Source: Coriobacteriia bacterium (GTDB lineage Bacteria > Actinomycetota > Coriobacteriia > WRKU01 > JAENWW01). From it: a stretch of DNA of 64,000 bases. The notes below the pieces were generated by a model. It was not told the DNA's origin and searched no databases. It was given only the letters and a program-made list of their open reading frames with translations. Below are positions 16,339 to 25,644 of this stretch, piece by piece; positions within the stretch are counted from its first letter, which is position 1; every line of letters starts with the position of its first letter. The DNA lies in NCBI GenBank assembly GCA_016649875.1, contig JAENWW010000002.1, positions 1-64,000 on the forward strand, read 5' to 3'. A program made the translations under genes and the position numbers.

Positions 16339-16940
16339 CGGCACGAAACGAACCGCCCACCGAGCCTGCGGTCTCAGGCACCACGACCGCCGCATGGCGC
16401 CGAGATGAGGAAGTGATCTGCGTGGACCGAGACGACAACGAGGTAGGACCCGTTTCGCGAATCGCCGCCCACGGGCTCGACTGCAGCCTGCACCGAGCGT
16501 TTATGGTGCTGCTCATCGACGAGGCCGGCCGGCTGGTGTTGTGCCGACGAAGCGAGCACAAGCTGCTGTGGCCGCTCTACTGGGCAGACACCTGCGCAGG
16601 TCATCCGAGGCCGGGGGAAGATATCTTGGAAGCTGCCCGTAGACACCTGCAAGAGGAGGTGGGTTGCGCGGCGGAACTCAACTCGCTTGGACACTTCGTG
16701 TACAGAGCCCAGTATCAGGGCATCGGATGCGAGCATGAGCTTTGCCACGTGTTTGCAGGTCGCACCTGCGGCGACCTCTCTCCCAATCCTGCCGAGGTGT
16801 CCGAAATAGCCTTCTTCGACCCGAAGCACTTGGATATCCTGATGAGGGAGCGGCCGCAGGACTTCGTCCCGTGGCTTGTAACGTGCCTGCGGACCTTCCC
16901 GGCCTCCGCGTTCGTGGCGGCTAGCGAAAAATTTCAGTGA
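16335..16940 (+). CDS. Idi-like Nudix protein (IPP isomerase type I family) lacking the catalytic cysteine
   Basis: 201 residues, ATGA-coupled to ribBA. It is clearly of the type I isopentenyl-diphosphate isomerase/Nudix family: [25 protein letters not shown] and a Nudix box at about 89-110 ending QEEVG. In IPP isomerase the essential Cys (C67 in E. coli) directly precedes G-H-P. Here the order is T86-C87-A88-G89-H90-P91, so that position is Ala, with a Cys one residue earlier. H90, Y123 (FVYRA) and E133/E135 (EHELC) match the remaining active-site residues. Either C87 substitutes, or the protein no longer isomerises and instead acts on prenyl diphosphate, for example as a hydrolase giving dimethylallyl phosphate for UbiX. 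Its 3' end overlaps the convergent desulfurase gene by 20 bp. Confidence 0.75.
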   Translation: MTARNEPPTEPAVSGTTTAAWRRDEEVICVDRDDNEVGPVSRIAAHGLDCSLHRAFMVLLIDEAGRLVLCRRSEHKLLWPLYWADTCAGHPRPGEDILEAARRHLQEEVGCAAELNSLGHFVYRAQYQGIGCEHELCHVFAGRTCGDLSPNPAEVSEIAFFDPKHLDILMRERPQDFVPWLVTCLRTFPASAFVAASEKFQ

Positions 16941-18054
16941 GCGCTCGGATTGTCGATTCGATATCCTCGAATGACGTTTCGTGTGAAAAACTGAACCGCA
17001 CCGCTCCCCCCGATTGAAACGTCTCGAGGTGTTTATGCAACTTCGGAGCGCAATGAATACCGGGACGTGTTGCAATCCCGTACTTGCGTGACAACATAAA
17101 AGCGAGTTCATCGGGTGAATGACGATCCGAGGTTACCGAAACAATCGGCAAACGACGACCGCCCCCCGCTCCGAGAACGCGTATCCCCTCGATACCGCCG
17201 ATTCCCTCGATAAGCGCCTTCGTTCTCTCAGCTTCTTCACGCTCGATCTCTTCGAGCGAACGATTCTCGTTTTCAAGGGCTGCCCTCAACGCCATGATGG
17301 CCGGCAGCGGCTCGGTCCCCGCTTCATAAGATGTCGGCCTTTCCAGCGGGGGGACCGACTCATCGCCAAAACCCGTGCCCCCCGTAATGAGGGGCTGCGG
17401 CTTGAAATCTTCTCGCAAATACAGAACGCCGATGCCTTTAACGCCGCGCAGACCCTTGTGACCTGAGCAAATCCAGGCGGCAGGGTTCAGTGTCGCGAGG
17501 TTGACGGGGATGTGACCACCGGCCTGTGCGCCGTCCACGATAACGGGGATGCCGTGCTTATTCCCCAATGCGCAAATCTCCTCCACGGGTTGGAGCAAAC
17601 CGGTAACGTTAGAGCCATGCTGGCAGATAATCGCCGCCGCCCTGTCGTCATGAGCGAGAGACTGCTCCAACTCGGAAACATCTACGCGTCCCGCTGCATC
17701 CGACGCCAGCCACTCGACCTCGACTCCGCAAGCCGCAAGCTCGGCAAGCGGACGCAAAACAGCGTTGTGCTCCGAAATGCTCACGAGCACTTTGTCGCCC
17801 GGTTTTAAGTAACCTTTAAGCACAAGATTAGTTCCGTACGTCGCGCCCGGAACGAAAATGAAATTATCGGCTGAGTCGCACGAAAAATAATGAGCTACCA
17901 CACTGCGCGCGTGGGCAAGTTCTCTATCGGCGAGCGAAGGAAGCCCACGCGAAGAGCTCCCGAGAACATCGGCGCTTTGAGCTAACGCGTCAATCGTGGC
18001 TTTGCTTTTCGGCCACGACGTAGTAGCCTCGTCCATATAGATTTTACGTGTCAT
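16921..18054 (-). CDS. SufS/CsdB-type cysteine desulfurase or selenocysteine lyase
   Basis: 377 residues, class V aminotransferase fold. The PLP lysine is in CSGHKGLRGVKGIGVLYL, and the persulfide cysteine in GIHCAPKLHKH, placed as in group II enzymes. EHNAVLRPL and DGAQAGGHIPVN are further cofactor-pocket segments. It releases sulfur (or selenium) from cysteine for cofactor synthesis. No suf or isc scaffold is near. The next gene to the right is a selenocysteine formate dehydrogenase, and FdhD (sulfur transfer to the cofactor) is encoded at 28.7-30.2 kb, so supply of sulfur to FdhD or selenium to SelD are both reasonable roles. Start ATG at 18054 with GGAGACTTGC upstream. It is less G+C rich than the decarboxylase operon it meets. 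Confidence 0.82.
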   Translation of the reverse strand: MTRKIYMDEATTSWPKSKATIDALAQSADVLGSSSRGLPSLADRELAHARSVVAHYFSCDSADNFIFVPGATYGTNLVLKGYLKPGDKVLVSISEHNAVLRPLAELAACGVEVEWLASDAAGRVDVSELEQSLAHDDRAAAIICQHGSNVTGLLQPVEEICALGNKHGIPVIVDGAQAGGHIPVNLATLNPAAWICSGHKGLRGVKGIGVLYLREDFKPQPLITGGTGFGDESVPPLERPTSYEAGTEPLPAIMALRAALENENRSLEEIEREEAERTKALIEGIGGIEGIRVLGAGGGRRLPIVSVTSDRHSPDELAFMLSRKYGIATRPGIHCAPKLHKHLETFQSGGAVRFSFSHETSFEDIESTIRALTEIFR

Positions 18055-18067
18055 GCAAGTCTCCTTT

Positions 18068-18109
18068 TATGAACAATCGATACATCAAACGATATAGCAA
18101 TTGTTCATA
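18068..18109. promoter_or_regulatory. 10-bp inverted repeat upstream of the desulfurase gene
   Basis: TATGAACAAT (18068-18077) and its exact complement (18100-18109), 22 bp apart, lie 13-55 bp upstream of the minus-strand start at 18054. This is an operator candidate; the protein is unknown. Confidence 0.4.
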
Positions 18110-18118
18110 ATTTACCAA

Positions 18119-18176
18119 AAATTTCCGATGGCGCGCAGAGAACGACCGCTAAATTTCCGATGGCGCGCAGGGAACG
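18119..18176. repeat. Two 26-bp direct repeats, 32-bp period
   Basis: Copies at 18119-18144 and 18151-18176 differ at one base; the core is ATTTCCGATGGCGCGCAG. They sit in the 340-bp gap between the desulfurase and fdhA. The origin is unknown. Confidence 0.7.
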
Positions 18177-18265
18177 GCACTAAGGAGGTTCCACAATTAA
18201 GTTCACGCCAACTCAGATATATATGCTACCCTAAACCTATCTTGTGCCCGACGTCGCGCCATTCC

Positions 18266-18313
18266 TTCACAGGGATACCGATAACTGAATTCACAGGGAT
18301 ACCGATAACTGAA
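18266..18313. repeat. Perfect 24-bp tandem repeat, two copies
   Basis: 18266-18289 and 18290-18313 are identical and abut; the core is ACAGGGATACCGATAACTG. They lie 82-129 bp upstream of fdhA and could be duplicated regulator sites or simple slippage products. Confidence 0.8.
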
Positions 18314-18394
18314 TATTGCGAGAAAGGAGCAGCCTGACAAGCAAAGAACTTGTTTCAGTCGATTCTTTTAAGTGAGTTAAGAGAGAGGTGAACT

Positions 18395-21300
18395 ATGGAT
18401 AATATCTCCCGTAGAGACTTTCTCAAAGTATCAGGCTTTGGTGCTGCTTTCGCGGCGGGCACGGTTGGTGGACTAATCTCTGCTGATTCCGGTTTCGCTG
18501 CTGAAGCGTACAAGCCTCTTGCATTGAGAATTAAGGGGGCCACCGAAACAACCACCATCTGTTGTTATTGTTCTGTTGGTTGTGGCGGTATCTGTTCAGT
18601 TGTTGACGGGAAACTCGTTAACTTTGAGGGTGATCCCGATCACCCGATTAACCAAGGTGGTATGTGCGCAAAGGGCATGGCACAATTCAATGTTGTGAAT
18701 ATCTATGACCCGAAGACAGGGGCAGTAAAGCCGAACCCTGCAAGGCTCACAACACCGATGTATCGTGCGAAGGGTTCTTCCGAATGGAAGGAAATTTCTT
18801 GGCAAAAAGCGATTCAAGAAATTGCGAAAAGAACCAAGAGCCTTCGCGACAAAACTTTTGAAACAAAAAATGAAAGCGGCGTAACGGTGAACCGCACAAA
18901 CGCCATAGGATGGCTCGGAGGAGCCGCCCTTGACAACGAGGAATGCGCTGTTCTCGCAAAACTCGCGCGTTCTCTCGGTATCGTCTACATCGAGCATCAA
19001 GCCCGTATTTGACACAGCTCATCTGTTTCCGGTCTTGGAAACTCATTTGGGCGCGGCGCGATGACCAACCACTTTACCGACATGGCCAATTCAGACGTCA
19101 TTGTCGCTTGTGGTGCTAACCCTGCCGAGAACCACCCTGCTACCTTGCGTCACATCTTGAAAGCACGTGAGCATGGAGCAACTTTTATCGTTATCGATCC
19201 TCGTTACACGAAAAGTGCGGCGGTCGCTGACAAATACTATCCGCTTCGTTCAGGCACGGATATCGCGCTCTTCGGTGCGATCACAAACTACCTGCTTCAG
19301 AACAACCTCGTAAACGAGGAGTACGTTAAGTCGTATACGAACGCGTCTTACCTCATCAATCCCGGTTACAACTTTGAAGACGGTATGTTCGCTGGCTGGA
19401 CTGAAAAGGACGGTAAATTTTCGTATGACACTACACAGTGGGCATATCAGGTAGCTTCGCTGGCCGATTGGGACACTTCAGCAACCGGTGCGTTCGCATG
19501 GACCAAGGGCAAGAATGTTCCGAAATTCACCACCCCGAAGATTCCTACCGTAAAGCAAGACCCGACCCTGCAAGATCCTCAGTGCGTATTCCAGTTGATG
19601 AAGAAGCACTATGAGCGTTACACCCCTCAGATGGTCGAGGATGTCGTCGGTATGACCAAGGAGCAGTTCGAGGAATTAGCTAAGGTTGTCGCGAGCACCT
19701 GCACCGATGATCGTTCAGCTACCTTCGTGTACGCTATGGGACTCACCCAGCACACAATTGGTTCTCAGAACATCCGCGGACTCTCAATCATCCAGCTCTT
19801 ACTCGGTAACATGGGTATCGCCGGTGGCGGAATCAATGCGTTGCGTGGAGAAGGAAACGTCCAGGGTTCAACCGACTGGGCTCTTCTCTTCAATAACCTC
19901 CCCGGTTATCTCAGCGTACCCGCTGCAGCCAAGCACCCGACACTCAGCGACTATCTCTCTGTTGAGACAACGGCTGCCGGTTATTCAACGAACAGGGCGA
20001 AGTTCATAGTCGCAATGCTCCGCGAATTCTACGGCGCAAACGCAACGGCAAGCAATGACTATTGCTACGACCTGTTGCCGAAGATCGAGCCGAAGAACTA
20101 TTCGTGGATGCCTTTGTTCGAGGCCATGAACGAGGGAACCATCAAGGGGCTCTTCTGCTGGGGCCAAAACCCCGCGCTCGGCGGACCTAACGGTAACTTC
20201 ACAAGGAAAGCCATCTCAAAACTTGACTGGCTGGTTTGCACCGACCTTATGGAGACCGATACCGCCGGCTTTTGGAAGCTCCCGATTACCGCCGGCGAAG
20301 ATGCTCCCGATCCTGCAAGCATTAACACCGAGGTGTTCCTCCTCCCCGCATGCTCGCACATCGAAAAAGAAGGCACCGTTTCCAATTCGGGTCGCTTGGT
20401 CCAGTGGCGCTACAAGGCTATTGAGCCTTTGGGAGAGTCAAAGGACGATGGCGAGATCATAACCTTGCTCCACGAAGAGCTGAAAGGTCTCTACTCAACC
20501 GAAGGAGGCGCGTTCCCCGATCCTATTCTCAAGACGAGCTGGGATTACCTCGATGAGAACGGAGAGTTCAGTTCTCGCAAAGTCGCCCACGCGATAAACG
20601 GTTACACCACGGTCGATAATAAGAAGATCCCCAACTTGGTTTCTCTCACCGCCGATGGCTCAACCGCTTGCATGAACTGGATTTACTCCGGTTCCTTCAA
20701 CAACAACGACTCGGATAACCCAGCCGATCAGCCATGCGGCGCGCGCGATTCGAGCGACGCCACCCTGGCAAACGGCACGGGCGGCTTAAACCAGTTCCCG
20801 CAGTGGGCATGGGCGTGGCCGATGAACCGTCGCGTTCTTTACAACCGCGCGTCTACCTTTAAAGACACCGGTAAAGCCCGCAACCCGAAACGTATGTTGG
20901 TCGAGTGGAACACCAAGGTAGGCAACTGGGATCGCAACGATGTCCCCGACTTCGGATTCCAAAAGTCCCAGCCTGACGGCACCTTCATCGGTATCCCACC
21001 GGAGAAGTGCACGGCGTTCTTTATGAACACCGAACTTGTCGGACGACTCTTCGCCGCGGGTATGAAAGAAGGCCCGTTTACCGAGCATTACGAACCGGTC
21101 GAGTCCCCCGTTAAGAACAAGCTGTCAAAGACCGAGTCCAACCCGCTCGCGATGGTTTTCGATTCAGCCAAAAAAGGCGATGCGTCCAAGTATCCGATTG
21201 TCTGCTCGACTATTCGTGTTGTCGAGCATTGGCAGACAGGTAACTTTACGCGAAACAGCCCGTGGCTCGCAGAGGCGATGCCATTCATGTTCGTCGAAAT

Positions 21301-21583
21301 TCCTGAAGAATTAGCTAAGGAAAAGGGCATTAAAAGCGGCGATGAAGTCGAGGTATTCAACAATCGCGGAAAGATCGTTGTAAAAGCGATGGTAACGAAG
21401 CGCCTCAAGCCGTTCAAACTCAGCGGTAAAACTGTTTATGAGATAACCATGCCTTGGCATTGGGGCAAACTCGGAATCGCCACCGGCGAAAGCGCGAACT
21501 CGCTCACGCCGAATTTCGGCGATCCGAATTCATCTATTCCTGAATCGAAAGCGTTTCTTGTCGATATCAGGAAGGCGGGGTGA
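18395..21583 (+). CDS. fdhA: Selenocysteine formate dehydrogenase, catalytic subunit (exported, FDH-N type)
   Basis: 1062 residues when the in-frame TGA at 19010-19012 is read as Sec206. Upstream VYIEHQAR and downstream HSSSVSGLGNSFGRGAMTNH match formate dehydrogenases at exactly the catalytic Sec/Cys site. A twin-arginine signal (SRRDFLK, residues 5-11) exports the folded protein. The [4Fe-4S] ligands are C56, C59, C63 and C91. The bis-MGD (Mo or W) domains follow, with a C-terminal domain ending in SKAFLVDIRKAG. It oxidises formate (or reduces CO2) outside the membrane, passing electrons through fdhB to fdhC. AGAGAGGTG precedes the ATG. The metal-cofactor genes at 24.2-32.9 kb probably serve it. 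No selA, selB or selD is in the window. Confidence 0.95.
19010..19044 (+). promoter_or_regulatory. Selenocysteine UGA and bacterial SECIS hairpin
   Basis: The UGA (19010-19012) is followed 12 nt later by a hairpin with stem GTTTCC (19025-19030) and GGAAAC (19037-19042) and apical loop GGTCTT. A GGUCU-type loop at this distance is the recognition element for SelB in known fdh mRNAs. Confidence 0.85.
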
Positions 21584-21588
21584 TTCAA

Positions 21589-22515
21589 ATGACTATAGAA
21601 GCTAAAGATGTTGCGATTTATTACGATGCATCAAAGTGTACGGCCTGCAAAGGATGTCAGGTTGCCTGCAAGCAGTGGAACCAGCTTCCTTCTGCGTTGA
21701 GTACTGAGGATGTTAAGTTCAGCGATTCATTTGAATACCCCCCGAACAACAGCGGAGACACCTGGCTCCACATCGGTTTTGATGAGGGCGAGGATTCAAA
21801 AGGTGACTTCCGTTGGGCGTTTGGACGCGTCTCCTGCCAGCACTGCACTGACGCCGCTTGCGTAAGCGTCTGCCCTTCAGGCGCCTGCCACAAAACTCCT
21901 CAGGGAGCCGTCGTTATCGACAAGGAGCTCTGCATCGGCTGCGAGTATTGCGTTGCCGCATGCCCCTTCAGCGTACCGAAGCTCCGTGAGCGCGATAACA
22001 AAACACGGAAATGCTGGATGTGCTTGGACCGTATCGAAAACGGAAAAAGGCCGGCCTGCGTTAGCACCTGCCCGACCGGCGCGCTCGACTTCGGCGATCG
22101 TTATGAATTGATCGCTCGGGCAAAAGCTCGGGTTGAGGAAATCAAGCCGACCAAGCCGGATGCGGTTGTTTACGGCATCAAGGAAATGGGCGGCCTGCAT
22201 GTTATCCAGGTTCTCCCTTACGGAGCGAAGGCGGCTGGCCTGCCGGAGGATCCAAAGGTAAGCGCTCTCACGCTTGCTTCAAAGTACATGAAACCGATTA
22301 CCGGAATCGGCGCGCTCGCCGTCGCAGGATTTTCTGCCCTCGCATGGTTTAGGGGACGCGGCGCTGAGCATGGTCCTGAAGACCTGTCCTACGATCCAAA
22401 GACGGGAACCACCTACGATAAGGGCGTTCCTATCGATCACGACGAGCCTTTGGCCAAGGATGGTATCGGCGATACTGCTGCAGAAGCATCCAAACAGGAG
22501 AGGGGAGGAGAATAA
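21589..22515 (+). CDS. fdhB: Formate dehydrogenase iron-sulfur subunit
   Basis: 308 residues from the ATG at 21589 (a GTG at 21580 overlapping the fdhA stop is an alternative). Four ferredoxin-type cysteine groups are readable: CTACKGCQVACKQW, CQHCTDAACVSVCP, CIGCEYCVAACPF and CWMCLDRIENGK...CVSTCP. They carry electrons from the Mo/W site to the cytochrome subunit. A single hydrophobic span (ITGIGALAVAGFSALAWF, at about 240) anchors it, followed by a polar tail that is longer than usual. It is coupled to fdhC by a TAATG overlap. Confidence 0.93.
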   Translation: MTIEAKDVAIYYDASKCTACKGCQVACKQWNQLPSALSTEDVKFSDSFEYPPNNSGDTWLHIGFDEGEDSKGDFRWAFGRVSCQHCTDAACVSVCPSGACHKTPQGAVVIDKELCIGCEYCVAACPFSVPKLRERDNKTRKCWMCLDRIENGKRPACVSTCPTGALDFGDRYELIARAKARVEEIKPTKPDAVVYGIKEMGGLHVIQVLPYGAKAAGLPEDPKVSALTLASKYMKPITGIGALAVAGFSALAWFRGRGAEHGPEDLSYDPKTGTTYDKGVPIDHDEPLAKDGIGDTAAEASKQERGGE

Positions 22516-23189
22516 TGACTAAGTACATTAAACGCCACGACAAATTCGCGCGTGCAAACCATTGGGCTTTCTCAGTCGGAGGAGTCGTTCTCGGACTTAC
22601 CGGACTTCTTCTCTTTATCCCGGGCTTGGGACGACTTGTCGGCTATGACACGTTGAAAACGGCAACGATTATCCACCGGATTTTCGCGGTCTGCTTCATC
22701 ATGATTCCGGCGATTTCCTGGATTATCCGTCCGGCGAACCTCAAGCATACATTCCACAACCTCTTTATGAAGTGGGATGACGATGACAAAGAGTTCATGA
22801 AGTTGTTCTTCCCCTATATGCTCAATCCGAAGAAGTACCACATGCCAAAGCAGCAGTTCGTCAAGTCTGGACAGCGTTTTTCAGATATCTTGATGTACCT
22901 CTGCATCTTTGGCATCGCCCTTTCCGGTATTCTTCTCTGGGCCGGCTCCAATATCGTATCCCCCGAGCTCTATCAGATCTGGCTTGCCGGCCATGACCTG
23001 TGCTTCCTGGGTATCGGTATAATGTTCCCGATTCATATTTTCCTCGGTGGCGGCATCTTCCAACCATATCACCGCGTTTCGCGTGTTATGTTCGGAGACG
23101 GCCTGGTAACCGAGTCGGACGCCCTTTATCACTGGGGCCACTGGGCTGACGAGGAAATCGCTTCTGGAGAAAACATCGTAGAGAAATAA
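22515..23189 (+). CDS. fdhC: Formate dehydrogenase cytochrome b subunit
   Basis: 224 residues with four membrane spans, of the FdnI/FdoI-like cytochrome b556 type. Likely haem ligands are histidines in RANHWAF, TIIHRIFAV and the last span (FPIHIFL, with QPYHRVSR after it). It takes electrons from fdhB and reduces the quinone pool. ATG overlaps the fdhB stop by one base. It ends the structural genes; a hairpin separates it from fdhE. Confidence 0.9.
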   Translation: MTKYIKRHDKFARANHWAFSVGGVVLGLTGLLLFIPGLGRLVGYDTLKTATIIHRIFAVCFIMIPAISWIIRPANLKHTFHNLFMKWDDDDKEFMKLFFPYMLNPKKYHMPKQQFVKSGQRFSDILMYLCIFGIALSGILLWAGSNIVSPELYQIWLAGHDLCFLGIGIMFPIHIFLGGGIFQPYHRVSRVMFGDGLVTESDALYHWGHWADEEIASGENIVEK

Positions 23190-23215
23190 CGCTTGTCTGT
23201 ACTTCCTTCTGCCCT

Positions 23216-23245
23216 GTGGGTAGCCCTTACGAAAGGGCTACCCAC
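23216..23245 (+). other. Stable hairpin between fdhC and fdhE
   Basis: A 13-bp stem (GTGGGTAGCCCTT, 23216-23228, with 23233-23245) closes an ACGA loop. There is no T run after it, so it is more likely a 3' protection or processing element that lowers fdhE expression relative to fdhABC than a full terminator. Confidence 0.6.
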
Positions 23246-23271
23246 ACTAGGAAAAGACCCTTAGGAGAAAA

Positions 23272-24126
23272 ATGGATCTCTCTCAAAGTAAAAAAGCTCT
23301 GGAAAACAACATTGAAGAACTGGGAAAACCTTACGTCTCATTTTTCACCGGTCTGTGGGATCTCGAGGAATCGATCGAACCTGTTGACTGGACTCCTGCA
23401 GAGCCCGAAAAACTTACCGAGGCGATGAAGAACGGAACGGTCGCATTTTCTCTTGAAGCACCCAGCCTCACCCAGAAGTACGTCCTTGATAATGTTGAAT
23501 CTTCCCTTGCTTACATCGGCTTATATGTTAAAGAGCTTACAGAGGTAAGCAAAAAGCTTACCGAGTTGCGCGTGAAATACGACGAAGGCGAACTGAGTCT
23601 TTCCGAAAAGATGCTCGAGTCGCTTTTTACCGAGCCTGAACAGTTAATAAATGAACTTGCGAAACAGCTTGATGTCCCCGCAGAATCAGAGGCTTATCAC
23701 TATATCAGCCTTGCAGTGGTGACGGTACTCGAGCCGACCGCAACGCACGCCGCTTCAAAAATCGAAATCCCGAAAGAACCGGGATTTAAAACGGGCAACT
23801 GCCCTGTGTGCGGATCCCCGACGACAATCGGAGTTCTCAAAGATGAGGGCGCAGCGAAGGGGTCACCACGTGCGCTGCACTGCTCGTTCTGCGGTTCGAG
23901 CTGGAATTACCCCCGCATCAAGTGCACACGGTGCGGAAGCACCAACCCCGAAGACCTTACTTTTCATTTCGACGAGAAAGATATGAACAAACGTATCTAC
24001 CGGTGTAAGAAGTGCGGTGGTACGCAAAAGATCATGCTCGAATCACTCGAGCCCGTCAAAAGCGACCTTCGCGCCAATGAGCTTCTTATGCTTCCGCTCG
24101 AAGAAGCTGTTCTAAAAGCCAAATAG
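23272..24126 (+). CDS. fdhE: FdhE-like formate dehydrogenase accessory protein
   Basis: 284 residues. The C-terminal half has four CxxC pairs: CPVCGSPT, CSFCGSSW, CTRCGSTN and CKKCGGTQ, as in FdhE rubredoxin-like domains. The N-terminal half is helical. FdhE is needed for assembly of Tat-exported formate dehydrogenases in the cytoplasm before export. TTAGGAGAA precedes the ATG. It is the last gene of the fdh operon, ahead of a clear terminator. Confidence 0.88.
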   Translation: MDLSQSKKALENNIEELGKPYVSFFTGLWDLEESIEPVDWTPAEPEKLTEAMKNGTVAFSLEAPSLTQKYVLDNVESSLAYIGLYVKELTEVSKKLTELRVKYDEGELSLSEKMLESLFTEPEQLINELAKQLDVPAESEAYHYISLAVVTVLEPTATHAASKIEIPKEPGFKTGNCPVCGSPTTIGVLKDEGAAKGSPRALHCSFCGSSWNYPRIKCTRCGSTNPEDLTFHFDEKDMNKRIYRCKKCGGTQKIMLESLEPVKSDLRANELLMLPLEEAVLKAK

Positions 24127-24144
24127 GAATAATCATCGTCACAT

Positions 24145-24176
24145 AAAAAATAATCCCCGAAAGGGGATTATTTTTT
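24145..24176. terminator. Bidirectional terminator between fdhE and the moa/mob operon
   Basis: AAAAAATAATCCCC-GAAA-GGGGATTATTTTTT: 14-bp perfect stem with A and T tracts on both sides, so it can end transcripts from both convergent operons. Confidence 0.92.
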
Positions 24177-24209
24177 GTCTTATGAAGTCGATCCTCGCAG
24201 GAGCGCCAT

Positions 24210-25142
24210 TTAGTGCCCTGACCCGTGGACCATCTCAATCGCATGCTCGAACTGATCCTGAATGAATCCGAACGACTCGATAGCCGCTTTCTTCGAGCCG
24301 GGGAAGTTGATGATCAGCGATGTTCCTCGCAGGCCTGAAACAGCGCGCGACAAAATCGCGTGGTGCGTGACCTCGTAGGATTTCGCGCGGATTACTTCAG
24401 AGATTCCCGGAGCCATTTTGTTACAAACGTTAGCCGTCGCCTCAGGCGTCACGTCGCGCAGGCTGACTCCCGTACCTCCACAGGTGATGACGATGTCGGC
24501 TTTCAGATTGTCGACCGCCTCGACGAGCGCCTCCTCGATTGCCGCTTGGTCATCCTTAACGATAACGCGCGGACCGATGTTGTGGCCCTTTTCGCGTACG
24601 AGTTTTTCGAGCGCGGCTCCGGCCGTATCGTCTTCAAGCGTGCGGGTATCGGAAACGGTGATGAGTGAAAAGAGCAGGATGCGCGGGGTACGGTCGCAGG
24701 TTCCATCGCCGAGCTTGATGAGTTTGATCTCGTCGCCAACCGAAATCTTCGCGGCTTTTCTCACGACGGCGAAGATGCCTTCGCGCGGCATGACGCAGTC
24801 GCCAGCCTGGTAGTAAATGGCGCACTTGTTGTGGCAGATCTTGCCAATCTGGCTCAGTTCCAATATGGATTCGCCGACGGAGAACAGTGTGCCGACCGGC
24901 CACTCCAACAAATCGACGCCCTCGGTCGTGATGTTTTCAGCAAAATCACCCGCGCCCACGTCGAGCCCTTTGTCCTGCATCTTTTTTATTGACTCAGTGG
25001 CTAACAGCGAAACCTGGCGGTGCCAGTCTCCCGCATGCGCGTCGCCTTCAAAGCCTCGGTCGAAAATCAGTTCTCCCGACGTGTAGCACTTTTTTCGGAC
25101 GGTCTTTTTTTCCGATAGGTTAACTGATACTACTTGTCCCAT
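24210..25142 (-). CDS. MOSC domain - MogA/MoaB fusion protein
   Basis: 310 residues. The N-terminal about 145 form a MOSC domain ([44 protein letters not shown] with a conserved Cys). From about 155 a MogA/MoaB domain follows, with [34 protein letters not shown] and [11 protein letters not shown]. MogA adenylylates molybdopterin before metal insertion by MoeA; MOSC domains carry sulfur or assist cofactor delivery. The fusion is seen in other anaerobes. Start at 25142 after AAGGAGAAG; it overlaps moaC by 23 bp. Last gene of the operon. Confidence 0.88.
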   Translation of the reverse strand: MGQVVSVNLSEKKTVRKKCYTSGELIFDRGFEGDAHAGDWHRQVSLLATESIKKMQDKGLDVGAGDFAENITTEGVDLLEWPVGTLFSVGESILELSQIGKICHNKCAIYYQAGDCVMPREGIFAVVRKAAKISVGDEIKLIKLGDGTCDRTPRILLFSLITVSDTRTLEDDTAGAALEKLVREKGHNIGPRVIVKDDQAAIEEALVEAVDNLKADIVITCGGTGVSLRDVTPEATANVCNKMAPGISEVIRAKSYEVTHHAILSRAVSGLRGTSLIINFPGSKKAAIESFGFIQDQFEHAIEMVHGSGH

Positions 25143-25644
25143 TGTCTTCTCCTTTTAAAAATATGCCACTAGCGCCTCCGCGCTTTTCCTCAAGCATAAT
25201 CGAACTTATTTCCATACCGCGATCCATAGCTTTGCACATGTCGTAAATGGTCAGACATGCAACCGAAGCCGCGGTGAGGGCCTCCATCTCGACGCCGGTT
25301 TTACCGGTGACGCGCGCCGTGCTGTTAACGCAAAAACCGTAGGTGGCGATTTCGCTGTCCTCGATGGGCTCAAAATCAACGTCGACGGAAGTGAGCGCGA
25401 GCGGGTGACAGAGCGGAATCAAATCAGACGTCTTCTTGGCCGCCATAATGCCCGCGATTCGCGCGGTGCCTAAGACATCGCCCTTCTTTATCTGCGCGCC
25501 CACAACGGCGTCATACGTCGCCTTATTCATAAATATCTTTCCTGATACGCGTGCGATGCGCTGTGTGCTTTCTTTGTCTCCGACATCGACCATTTTTGCA
25601 GAGCCGTCTTGGGCGATGTGGGTTAGTTTCGTCATGTCTTTCAT
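25120..25644 (-). CDS. moaC: Cyclic pyranopterin monophosphate synthase
   Basis: 174 residues, full length. It turns 3',8-cyclo-GTP into cPMP in molybdopterin synthesis. Typical segments are [51 protein letters not shown] and the C-terminal KRGGASG. It starts immediately after the moaA stop with GGAGGATAG upstream. Confidence 0.95.
   Translation of the reverse strand: MKDMTKLTHIAQDGSAKMVDVGDKESTQRIARVSGKIFMNKATYDAVVGAQIKKGDVLGTARIAGIMAAKKTSDLIPLCHPLALTSVDVDFEPIEDSEIATYGFCVNSTARVTGKTGVEMEALTAASVACLTIYDMCKAMDRGMEISSIMLEEKRGGASGIFLKGEDNGTSSIS

Noticed and set aside
18119-18313. CRISPR array
   Set aside because: Only two copies of each of two unrelated units, without regular spacers; no cas genes in the window.
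18395-19012. A truncated formate dehydrogenase pseudogene
   Set aside because: The stop is TGA at the catalytic residue, the frame continues in family sequence, and a SECIS hairpin follows, so it is a selenocysteine codon.
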